A stretch of 64,000 nucleotides of DNA from Anseranas semipalmata (lineage: Eukaryota; Chordata; Aves; Anseriformes; Anseranatidae). The position numbers and the translations under genes are program-made. The DNA is taken from assembly GCA_013399115.1 (NCBI GenBank), contig VXAA01000632.1, positions 119,926-183,925 of the forward strand, in the 5' to 3' direction. The stretch's first letter is position 1. Each line of letters starts with the position of its first letter. Shown here piece by piece: positions 23,953-34,564 of this stretch. The notes under the pieces are model-generated. The model worked only from the letters and a program-made list of their open reading frames with translations, was not told where the DNA came from and ran no database searches.

Positions 23953-26721
23953 AAAAAAGTTTCTTATCCTTTACTATAAGAAAGAAAAAAGTATTGAATA
24001 AAAGTTGATGCACTTGCACTAATGGTTTCCATTAAAGAATGATTTGTTCTGGGTTCAGAACTAATGACGTTCTCACTGGAAACCTATCTCTAGATACCAG
24101 CCAACCCAGGAACAGAAACTGAATCTTTCTTTGCCCACTTAAAATTAGCACCCCTGGACATCTAACTTTGGCTACTGAATTAAGCAACTTTAAATGCGAG
24201 CCAGATCTCCCAAAATCTTAACTCAGAAACAGTTCAGGAAGAAGGATGGCTTGCTTGGCCTAACTGATGGCACAACATCGAATGACAAAACAAATACATG
24301 TCAACCAAAAAAGGCTGCAACACTATGAGGAGAACAGCATAGCGAGATATCCCCTGACTTCAGAGGAAGTAAAGAAAATGAAGAGTTGATAATATTGTCT
24401 GATCTCTTTCAAAGGGAAAATTGAAATGAGGTGCAGATAGCAATCAGTGCAGAGAAGGTTTTGTCAGCAAGGAAATGCAGACCACCACACCTTTTCCTCC
24501 TTTACATCTGCCTTCACATCCCTGAGTAACATACCCTCTCTTGAAACTTCGTCACATAAAAATACTTAATACTTGTGTGGGAGCACTATGTAACTGCAGG
24601 ACAGTAGGAGATATTGGTATGAAACACATAGGCCACAAACACTTAAAAATAAACACGCATAAATATATCAGCACAGGAGTTTAGAAAACAGATCAAAGGA
24701 AGAGGCTGGGCTTCTGCTGATTCTCTTCAGTTTGGGAAGTCATGGACTATCACTGGAAAAGATGTGCTCAGGTTTCTTTTGTGTTTTGTCCTCAGTAAAC
24801 AAAACAATTGGAGTTTTCTCAGTGATTATTCAACCCTCATAAAGTATTCAATGGGTTTAACACCCCCCTTCAAGAGGGAATGGTAGGGACTCTTTATTCT
24901 GACTACACTCTTCTTTTTAGATTAGATATTAGTGGTTATCCTCAGTCACTTCACCCTCCTGTAGGAGATGTACCATTGACTTCATCATGAACATTGTCAG
25001 GTCCTTCTCTTGGGCAGTAATAATCACTTTATACTAACTCCAAAGCTGAACCAATGTTTTCATTGTAAAATATGTGCTTCATTTTAGAGGGAGAACCCGA
25101 CATATGTTATTCTTGGGAAAACTCCATTGAAATATGTTGCTTAAGCAGACAATGAGTGTTTGCCCGATTAAGATGTACAGGAGACAGATGAGTGTGCGAA
25201 GAGATTTTCTAAGTATCAAGGAATCCACTTCTACAGAAACATGTATGTTCATGAATAAAACCAGGTAGGTAGCAGACAAAGTGGAAGGGGTTACATTTCT
25301 GCAGATAGATCAGGAAACACAGTGTGAAAAGCTAAATTTGAAGGAATATATTTGTTTTAAGCCTTGAGGCATAATACTCACATGGAGTAGGAAAAAAAAG
25401 CTGGAGAGCCAGGACCATTGATATGCTGATCACTGTAACAATACGGAGTGCAAAGACAATTTAAAACTTTACTCCTACATCTGATTTAGGGCATTGTTGA
25501 ATACAAGTTGTTAGAATCTATACAAATAACTATTCTTCTAGTCTATGTTTATGATATTTTATTAATCTTTCTACTATTACTATTATTATTAATAATACAA
25601 GAGTACTGTTTTTCCAAAGCTGCATTGTGTTCTCCCAGACATCCGTGCTTTGAAGAATTTCCTTTCAAAATTATAAAATATTTATACAATAAATCATCAG
25701 ATGATTTAAAATTAAATCATTCTGGTTGTATTTATGTTCATGAATCAAATGTGACTTTTCTCGCTTTACATAGGTCTGTGCTGTTTTCAACCTCAACCTT
25801 TGCGAATGACATTTTCATTTAGAATCTTATCATTTCATAATTATTACCTTTCAGAACTCCTAGGGAGAGAACAAAAGCTTCTTCTTTGTATTTCCATTGT
25901 TATGTTTCTTTGAAGAACAAATTAAATTTCAATCCCAGCCAAAACAAACTTTTAAAGTACAAAATAAATTAGAAATTACGTGAAAAAAATACCAAGCTGT
26001 GAAAGCTTACTGTGGCCTCTCATGAGCCCAGGTACAGTCTAGATAATTTATGACTGTGTTTTCTTTGTTTAACCAGCGGACCTAGCTCAGCCTAATGAAA
26101 CATGGCAAAAATATCCCTGAAGTCAATCTGAATTGCTATAAACTGATGCCAGGACTCTTGTGATGTTAGTAAAGAGTAGGGGCTCATTAACACCTCCAGG
26201 CTGATTATTTACTATCTTTCAGATTATCACTACCTTTTAATTGTCCTCTTAGCTGTCCGAAGAGGAGATATCTGATTCTCTCTCAGCTCCCCTGCAAAAT
26301 GTGGAGCCAACTCCATAAAATAATACCATATTTACACAGTTGAGACTAATGGTGATTCTTATTATCATCAGTTTCTTTTAATTTCACTCTAGTGGGCAAA
26401 TTATTCTTTTTTAGGCAAATGTCATGGCTCAGATTCATAGAAAAGCCATGACTGCAATTAGCAGCAATGGTAAAATGGAGCAAACAGAGTTTTTGTGAGC
26501 CTGGAAGGCACTCTTGCTTTTACAGGGAAATTTCAGTTTTAATCAAGGAAACAAACAACCTTTACATTATCTCAGTGTCCTAAGTATGGTCACATTCCAC
26601 ATGTGAGCAGAAATATTTTGGCACTTCAATACTGTTGCCTCACCCCAACCCACCTTGATGATCACAACACTGAGAGAGGGAGACCAAAGAGAGGGGAAAA
26701 AAACAAAAATCAAATCAGGCT
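23953..26721. other. Non-coding sequence, no gene recognised
   Basis: AT-rich sequence. Open frames (for example 25508-25822, plus, 104 codons) run through AT-rich sequence without a recognisable product. The stretch at 24120-24220 has a faint look of an old interspersed repeat but could not be assigned. Nothing else is seen. Confidence 0.5.
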
Positions 26722-26740
26722 GGGGTGGGGGGGTGAGGGG
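26722..26740 (+). other. G-quadruplex candidate
   Basis: G-runs of 4, 7 and 4 are separated by T and TGA. The middle run can supply two tetrad strands, so the four-run pattern is met with short loops. It lies about 200 bp upstream of the CpG-bearing patch at 26930. Confidence 0.5.
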
Positions 26741-26929
26741 TAGAAATCAAGGAACCTGGAGAGAGTTCAACTCTCAGCAAGGGACAGGAACATAAGTGGC
26801 TCCTGGCAGCCCCATCCGGATGAAGAGACAGGGTGGCGGCACTCGAAGCCTGGCAGGGAAAGCGGTGCTGATGGGAAGGAGAGAGGCACTCACCTAGTAA
26901 AACAGTGGCACCTGGGCAATGTATTGGCA

Positions 26930-27150
26930 TGCCCGCTCTCTTTCCAAAAGCTCGGGATTGGGGCTCCTTCAGCAAGTGCGAATATTGTACGAGCGGTTCA
27001 CTAATGAACAAAAGAAGCCAGGACGGTACAAAGGAGGCGACGAGGCCACACGCACGGCATCCCCGCACACAAACTGGCCCAACTTTGATTAAAATCTGTA
27101 CGATTGTTATGTTTTAACACGAGCTGAGCTGCCAAGGCTTGCCGAAAGTC
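26930..27150. promoter_or_regulatory. CpG-bearing patch, candidate regulatory element
   Basis: Fourteen CpG dinucleotides fall between about 26934 and 27144, while the surrounding sequence has almost none, and four more lie near 26818-26872. It is too short and not GC-rich enough for a classical CpG island. The core around 26975-27010 includes GTGCGAATATTGTACGAGCG and looks conserved in style. Retained CpGs may reflect an unmethylated enhancer or a minor promoter. Open frames on both strands here (117 and 70 codons) have no recognisable product. Confidence 0.3.
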
Positions 27151-28895
27151 CCCCATTCCAAGTTAAAAGGAATTGCACAGTCCAAAATAATGAGCAAAAC
27201 AGAAAAAAAAATATTTTGTTTGGACTCAAAAAATAATTTATTGAAAATAAACGTTACAAATCAATTTTATTTCCCCCTGGAGCCTTGCAAAAAGAACCAA
27301 TAGTCATCTGATATATTTCATGTAGGACCACAGCTATACGTTAATCTTTATGATTTAAGCTGCAGTTTGCCTAAATGCCCGCTGCCAGCGTGGAGCCCCT
27401 TGCCCGAACCTCAGACACAGGGCGGGAAGTGGGACAGGAGTGGAAAGCCCCTGATGCTCGGTCATGTCACCATGGCAGGACTGGGACAGCCAGGGGCACC
27501 ATGGCACCAGACCCTTCCTGGCTTGGAAAGGAGCTTAATTCCTCTGTTATCAAGGTGTCCAAACACCTTTGCCTATCTTGAGCTGCTGGTCTGTAAATAG
27601 ACAACTTTGTTCCAGCCACGCCCTTGCTAAGCCATGGCTGCAGCTTCCCAGAGCACCCCTGCTATTGAAACCACCTTGCAGCTTCCATGCTTTTTCAGTT
27701 CCCAGATGAAGCATCCCCAAACTTTTGCCAAATGCGGGTTTCAGCTACAAGCACAATATTACTGTGTTAGAAACCATCCCAAACCATGTTAGCCAGGGAC
27801 ATAAACAACTCAATTTTTAATCCTTTCAAGTGATATCACTGTTTCAGGGATGAAAAGAATAAGATATTATTCCAGTCATTTGATCTTCTTATTTTGGATA
27901 TATACTGGATTAGTTAGGTTTTTTATTTTTAATCCAATTAGGCCTGCTTCTTTCAGCATAGGTACAAACCGATGGGGAGGTCCTAGCTCTATGAACAACA
28001 TATCTCACCATAAGTAAAGCGAGAATCTGGTTCATCAGTATTCCTCACATACAATTTTAAGCCCGTTACTCTTCTATTTCTCTACAATCCTGTTTTGCGG
28101 AGCAACTTTCCCAGACAGTAAGATGCAAATCTACTGCCATCAACTTTCTGTTATTCAGAAGCGCTAAGAAGTAAACCACCTGGTATTTTTCTTCAGCGCC
28201 TATATATGCATATGCAAATCCAACAGCTTAAGTATCTGCCAAACTATTTACCAAGTTTGTCAGGGAAACAGCCTCTAAAACAATCTCCTTTTAAAATAAT
28301 ATTCTGCTGCTAAATACTCCCTTGAACTCTATTTTTGTCTCAAGGAATATTCACCCTCGCAGTCTGACTGCTTGTTAAGAAAAAACAACAAGAAAAACAG
28401 TAAAATCTCACTGTTGGCCTATGTTCTAGTGCCAGCGTGCAAACATCAGGATCCCAACAGTATCCCAGCGCCTGAAAAACATGTCCTTTTCTTTGAAATC
28501 TGCCCGGGTTGCGGATGAGAAATTGCCAGTAGAAATTACAACATTTGCCATGACTGAGATGGGGTTGGTTTTTGCATTTGAACTGAATGAAACCATGGAA
28601 AATGTTGTTAGTAACAACTCCAATGTTATAAAAAATCACCAAGTGACAGATTTCAAGATTAAAAGGAAATATTAAAAATCCCTTTCAATATTTAAAGCTT
28701 ACTTAACTAGTAGCACTTCACTTGACACTGACTCGTGTCATTTTCTTTCATTCCTCTTTTGATCCATGCAAAGCAGTTACACGATTGCAAATATCTTATC
28801 ATGTCACCTTCTCATATGGATATGAGATGAAAGAATATTATCTCAAGCTGAGTGATAAGTCCTGTACCAAACCTACGGGTGGAATCTGCACAATC
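27151..28895. other. Non-coding sequence, no gene recognised
   Basis: A GC-richer patch at about 27370-27530 holds two short overlapping frames with no recognisable product. The stretch at 28340-28680 has open frames on both strands (100 and 64 codons) and even composition. It could be conserved non-coding DNA, but nothing decides this. Confidence 0.45.
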
Positions 28896-29230
28896 TGACT
28901 CTAAATGGGAGCACGGAGGCGGCGGCACGGGGTGTTTCTTCTTGATATTCTTTGTTAAGGATGGTTAGGAAAAAGGTCTTATTTTAATAGGTTATTGAGG
29001 GCTACTAATTAATGTGGAGATTTTACACCAGGCTAGCTGAGCTTTTTGTCAATGTACAGGGATCATTCAAATTGCTTTTATTTGCATGGTTATGAAGTGG
29101 CAAACCATCAATATTGTTTCGCCTCTGATTTTAAACGTGCAAAGGGCATCAAAAGGCCTATTAACATGAAATAAAATTACCCCTCATCTGTTTTATTTTA
29201 AAGTGACTCCTTCTTTTCCCCCCCTTTTTT
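28896..29230. promoter_or_regulatory. Candidate conserved non-coding element with POU octamer
   Basis: Just after a small GC/CpG-rich block (28910-28935) comes complex AT-rich sequence without simple repeats. It contains an exact ATTTGCAT octamer at 29080-29087, as bound by POU-domain factors, and an ACTAATTAAT homeodomain-type site near 29005. Combinations like this are common in developmental enhancers. The motifs are seen; enhancer function is inference. Confidence 0.3.
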
Positions 29231-29959
29231 CCCCTTTCTTTCTTATTTAGGGAACTCGGTTCCTTTCCCATACTTGGTATGTAGTACATCTTTTTTCTCA
29301 GAGTTAATTCTCCAAGTCTGGTCTGTCAGCCAGTATAAACAACACTTGATGAATGAGACTCAAGGTGTTTAGTCACCTGAAGCAGCTGTTTGAAGTAACT
29401 CTACACACAGCCTGAGGCCCGTGTTTTCACAGCTGTGGGAACTCTTCAAAAGCTTTCCCTCTTGGCCTGCTTCTTTGCTGTGGCTTTAGACTCTTAGCAC
29501 AAAATCTGGACAATTTCAAAAGGGCAGAATGAAACTAGAGACAGTAATTTTTGATGATTTTGGGCCAAAAATGGTCTAGAATAAATAAATGAAGTACATT
29601 TGAAAGTGCTTTACCTAGGTGGGCTATATATCTAAGAATCACTCGCTCTTCATGTGCCCATGCACTCACTTAAAAGGGGAGATGCGGGGCTGAAATATTG
29701 CTCTCTATTTACATGGCAGTATTTTCACTTTCTTCTCTGATGCAGCTACATTAAAACTAAACATTTATGGGCCTGGAAATACACATACCTGAAATAAACT
29801 CAGCAAGTTTTTAGAACTTGGAAAGCTCTCCAAGCTCATAAATAGACCTGCAATGATTAGTGATCTGCGCTCCCCTCTGGGAAGCTTTGGAGAATTGGCC
29901 TCACAGAGGTCATATGATTGCTTCTCCTGGCTCCAAATCTGTGCCTTTGTGATATGCCT
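29231..29959. other. Non-coding sequence, no gene recognised
   Basis: Starts with a C/T-rich low-complexity segment (about 29208-29240). No gene or transposon was recognised. Confidence 0.5.
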
Positions 29960-30240
29960 CAGTGTATCCATGTAGGTAGCCAACTTAGTGATGAGCCCGA
30001 AAAAAATAATAAAAAAATTGAGCAAGGCACTGAGCTGGCAGGGAAATTACAGTTTTGCAAACGCAGGACCCAATGATGCAGCTGGGCTGAAATATTATAT
30101 GTGGAATGAAGTCATGGATCAGAAAATGAATTTTATTTGGGGGTGGGAGTGGACTGCAAGCCTAAAGCATGACGATGAATTTGCTGGAAAATCCCGAGCG
30201 ATAAATGGCCAGGTTCTACCTCCCTTGGACATGTAGCACT
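29960..30240. promoter_or_regulatory. Candidate conserved non-coding element
   Basis: Complex, repeat-free sequence with several CpGs. It holds an 82-codon plus-strand frame (29988-30236) that begins in a lysine-rich A-run and matches no family I know. The composition suggests conserved regulatory DNA rather than an exon, since no splice-site pair frames the open stretch convincingly. Confidence 0.2.
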
Positions 30241-32174
30241 GCCATCCTCAGAGGCACCACTGCCAGAAGATGAGGCTCCTCAAGGAGTCAGACAGATATT
30301 GCTCAATACCGTGAGTAACGATGGTGCTGTCAGACCAGCCCAAGAAGGTGAGCATCCCACAGGAAAGGGAGATGGAAAATAAATCCAGCAAAGCATTGAC
30401 GTGAGCACCAGAAAGGGACGTTAGTGGATGTATTTAATCCATGAGGCTATGTCAGGTGGATGCTTAATTCACTGAATAATGCTTTCCATTTCCAAGTTCA
30501 TCCAAAAAAGGAAACACAGATACATCTAACCTCAACTTTCAAATGTGTCCAACAAAAGGCATCAGCAAGCTTGCCAGAAAGAGAGTAAGGATGGGACAAA
30601 CTACTCCTGAGACAGTAGAACAAACATGCCCTAGTCTTAGCTGTTTTAACACCACATGCCTCCTACACATTATGCCATAAATCGTTCCCTTCTTCCCTCT
30701 GATTTTCTCCAGTTTACAAAAATTCTCATGTTAACAGAAAACGTTTAGTTTAAATTGATCCCCGGCCATCCTTGGCATGTATTATACACACTCACCCTTT
30801 TATGTTTTATAGCTGATGTCATTCTGTATTTATCATTTAGTTAAGGCCTTATATTTTTGGCTTGCTTTTGCCCCTTATCAGATGATAAAATGTTCCCTCA
30901 GGAGGGAGAGAATTTTTATGAATTATGATGATAGTATAGAAAATAAATGACTTATTGGCACTACAGTCAGGTTATACGTGCAACTGTGTTCTTCGAAAGT
31001 TTAGAGCCGCTTCAGCAAGGCATGTGTAGAGGCACTGGTACTCTCAGGGAAGGAAATTCCCCTGAGGACAGAATGACCATGCAGTGACAAGGACATGTGA
31101 GCATGCAGTGACAAGGACAGTAGTGCTGTTGGGTCAGAGGCTCGGGATGAAGCCCATGCTCTCTTCCAGGGCCTCTGCCCAAAGCTGCTCATTCTTTCAT
31201 GACCAGCCCTCTCCAGTACATAAGAATGCCAGAAGATGGTGAAGTTTCTTGATGCCCTGAGAACATCAGGACATGAATGTTTCCTGAGTAGATAAATGGG
31301 ATTTAGGCTTAAATAAGTCCTCTTAAAGGTCTTCTGTGGCATTACCAGCATTTGGATGTACACAGATCTCTGGATACCTGTGTTTTGCATTGATACTGAT
31401 GGATGGCTCTGCCAAACTATGTCCAGGCCACTGTCTTCACTCTTCTGACATGCTCCCACCCTATTTGCGCTCACAAGCTCTCCCTGGGAGGCTTCTAGCA
31501 GCTAACACTGCCAAAACATGGAGAAAGGAGGTTGTCCTCCCTTTTACAAAGTCCCTTTAGTCCACATGGTGAAAGCACATCTTGTGCTACCAGAGATGCA
31601 GCTGGGTTAGTCTCCTCTCTGCAGGATCAAGACGTAAGTACTGAAATTGGTCACAGTGCACGTCAACTGGGTCAAACTTTACCAATGAACTACTAAAAAC
31701 CTTCCACACAAACAAACCTACTGCTGACCAGCATAAAACAACTGTTTCCCCATGTACACATGCTAATTATACATATAGAGGCTTGCTATCATTCATTTCA
31801 GGAAACAAACCAAATAAGAGGAAAAGTTATTAGGCAATTAAAAATGCTTGCTTAGCTTAAGCCAGAAAACTAGCTTATATTACCAAAGCCTGGAGCTACA
31901 AAAAAAAAAATCACCCCATGAGCAGCCAGGGTAATGTGCTCCTCAGGCAGGAACTCCTAGAGAAAAAATAGGATAATTTTAACTCAAAGGTAAATCCTGA
32001 TCAAGTGAACAAGGATGCCCAGGCATCATCCACGCAAGGCCACTGACTTCTCCTACCCCTCTGCTGGTTGGACTCCAGGATCAGATCTGCCCTTTGGTTT
32101 GCTCTTCATAAAGTGATTCCTGAACCTCTGCATAATAAACACCCAAATGACTCCCAAAACAGACTTTTTTTTTT
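30241..32174. other. Non-coding sequence, no gene recognised
   Basis: Includes a 157-codon minus-strand frame (31001-31474), one of the longest in the window, which crosses the small duplication at 31078-31119 and has no recognisable domain. A weak partial resemblance to a CR1 tail near 31130-31230 was judged insufficient. Confidence 0.45.
31078..31119. repeat. Two-copy 24-bp tandem duplication
   Basis: The 18-mer CATGCAGTGACAAGGACA occurs at 31078-31095 and again at 31102-31119, giving a 24-bp period with identical cores. It is probably a recent slippage event. Confidence 0.9.
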
Positions 32175-32201
32175 NNNNNNNNNNNNNNNNNNNNNNNNNN
32201 N
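32175..32201. other. Assembly gap (27 N)
   Basis: Undetermined bases with T-runs on both sides, so the gap probably hides a long poly(T). The true length is unknown. Confidence 0.95.
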
Positions 32202-34467
32202 TTTTTTTGTCATTGCCATGGTGTTTTCAAGGGCCTGTTCCCAGGTCTGTGCAGTAGTCAAGGAGGGTGTCAACTGCATGGGATGACGTGGACTTCATGT
32301 CCCCATCGTCTCTAAGCTCCTTGGCAAAGGTCAGCAACCCTGAATGGAGAATTGCCTCCTGGGTTGGAATAGCTTTAAAAGGATGTAGGATTATAAGGTT
32401 TATTTTTAAGGTGGAAGCTAAGGATTTCATAAAAGCTGAACAGCAAAATCCTAAGCCCCATATGAACAGTAATGCAAACATTCCTGGCATTCAATGTAGC
32501 ATTTTATGAGTTCCTTCTCACCGTAAATGGCAGCATTTTACAACACAATTTAATTAAAACATATTCAAAAGACCACCTATGCAAAGTGATGACTTTGGGA
32601 TCCATTTGCTATGACAGAGCTGTGTCCTGCCAGTTTGCCTAGTTGGATCATTTGGGAGTGATTTTTATAGAGCTTATGTATGTAAAGAAAGAAATCTGGG
32701 TAGGATTGACTTTAAAGTACTTCTGTCATGCAATAATTTATCCTCATTAACCAATATTCAAAACTGTTGCATGTATAGGCAATGGCAACTATATATAGAA
32801 ATGCTGTTTTATCTTTAAAGAAGTGAAATAAATTAAACTACAGGTGATGAGAAGTTACAGGAAGAACCATCATTAAGAGATTCTTCCTCTGCACATGCAT
32901 GTAAATAGTTTTATGGGGTTGTCCTGTTGAAGATGATGTGTTCCTTATGAGCGACAGTTTCTGAGCTAAAGGTTACCTATCATGCAAATACATAAATCTG
33001 AGACCCAGCTGGGAAGTCTGCCTACAGGCAAGTCTTCAGGTGAGTACAATGAACAGCCAGAGTTTGATGAAAAGAATTCAGGAAGCCCCATCAGTGCCTT
33101 CTTTATAATGGCTCAGCAAGAGAAAGAGAGAGAGGCACACACAAAGGGAAAAAAGGAAGGAAAGAAAAAAAAAAAAAAAAGGAAAAGAAAAAAAATTGCC
33201 TAACTTCTAAAAATATGGTGTAACATTTCAGGCAGAACACATATGTATACATATAGAGTGCATGGTGGTTATTGGAGACACTACAGTATAAGGCTTTTCT
33301 TCTCTCTGTCTCTAAAACATTTTCCCAGGTTAAGTACAATTCCCATGACCATCATAATCATTCATCTGGCTCTCACACTGGATAGTGGTACTGTGCGTTG
33401 TATTTGGCTGTGAATACCAGTGCACCCAATGATTTCCTTTTCCATGACATTTCTGAGAAACAAATACTGGATCTGATTCACATCTAGCCACAAATATGAA
33501 TCAAAACCCAATACAAAATTGGATACATGCTGGAAATTTGATAACTTGTGAATATGAATTTACTCCTGTAGTTGCTGAGCTGCTATTGGAAATCTGGAGC
33601 ATGCTTGGAATTACAATTTTTGCTTTCCAAAAACGTGCATAGTTTGTTCCTTGTAATCATATTTCTGATGAAGTCAAAGACAGAAATCCCAGTGAAAGAG
33701 CCGGGGAGAAAGGACTTTGTTTTAAAGAAGTGCGCTTTATGGAACCTTTCCTACTTTCTGCCCTTCCAGTGTAAAATATTAGTCAGTTGTCTAATCCCTT
33801 TCTTGTTCTGTACATTTGTAGAGACTTGAGAAAAGCAGTTACAACTTTTATAAATTGGAATAAAGTGGCCTCTGTTTTTTAACACTTGCCAAAACATACA
33901 GGGTCAAACTGAAACAGTCACCCACACTGGCCAGTTACATTTCTTATTTAAACAATAAATTAGTGTCAAAGTTTCCAGTAATTAATTTCTATACCAATTT
34001 ACATATTTAATTCCTTTCATTTTTTTTTTTGCTTTCATGTTTTGAAACTGTAATGCAGCTAACCTCTATTTAAAGCAACCTCCCCTACCCGGTGATTGAT
34101 GTTAGATACAACAATTACAATGCCAGTACTGAGGATAATTCTTTGCAGATGTTGTCAAATTACAGGTTAAATGAGGAAAAAAGTTCCTTTCTTCCGGCCA
34201 CCCACTCTAGTTCTCTTGAAATAGGTGCACAGTACTGTATATCCTGTGCTGTAGGTGCAGTAATTCCCCACTCAGTCACTCATCTGGTTTAAATGACTTC
34301 CATTTGTCATTTCAAAGGATGACAGAACGCTATGTTCAGATTGTTTTGCAGGTACCAAAAATGCAGTAACTCTGCTTTGTGTTTTAGCTGGCAAAGAGAA
34401 GTGAGCTCGATCTGGCAACACTATGCTGGTTTTTCCTTTAATATAAATAACATTTGCCATTGTGGAC
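32202..34467. other. Non-coding sequence with a purine-rich tract
   Basis: Nothing gene-like is recognised. A purine-rich tract of GA, GGAA and A-runs lies at about 33118-33197. The frame through it reads as lysine-rich on one strand and phenylalanine-rich on the other, which is an artefact of composition. Sequence at 34290-34460, just before the long purine tract, is complex and repeat-free. Confidence 0.5.
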
Positions 34468-34564
34468 AAAAAAAAAAAAAAAAAAAAAAAAAGGAAAAAA
34501 AAAAAAAAAAAAAAAAAAAAAGGAAGAAGAAAAAAAAGAAAAGAGAAAAGGAAAAAAAAAGAGG
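34468..34564. repeat. 97-nt uninterrupted polypurine tract
   Basis: Two long A-runs (25 and 27) separated by GG are followed by AAG/GA-rich sequence, with no pyrimidine for 97 bases. The plus-strand frame through it is poly-lysine and is an artefact. Long tracts like this can adopt triplex DNA and are hard to assemble. Confidence 0.9.

Noticed and set aside
24120..24220. Faint resemblance to an old interspersed repeat
   Set aside because: Could not be assigned to a family and no terminal structure is visible.
31130..31230. Possible minus-strand CR1 tail (TGGGTCAGA and ACATAAGAATGCC)
   Set aside because: The two short matches are not in the correct arrangement and the sequence between them does not fit.
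31001..31474. 157-codon minus-strand frame
   Set aside because: It crosses a slippage duplication, contains low-complexity leucine/serine repeats derived from it, and shows no domain.
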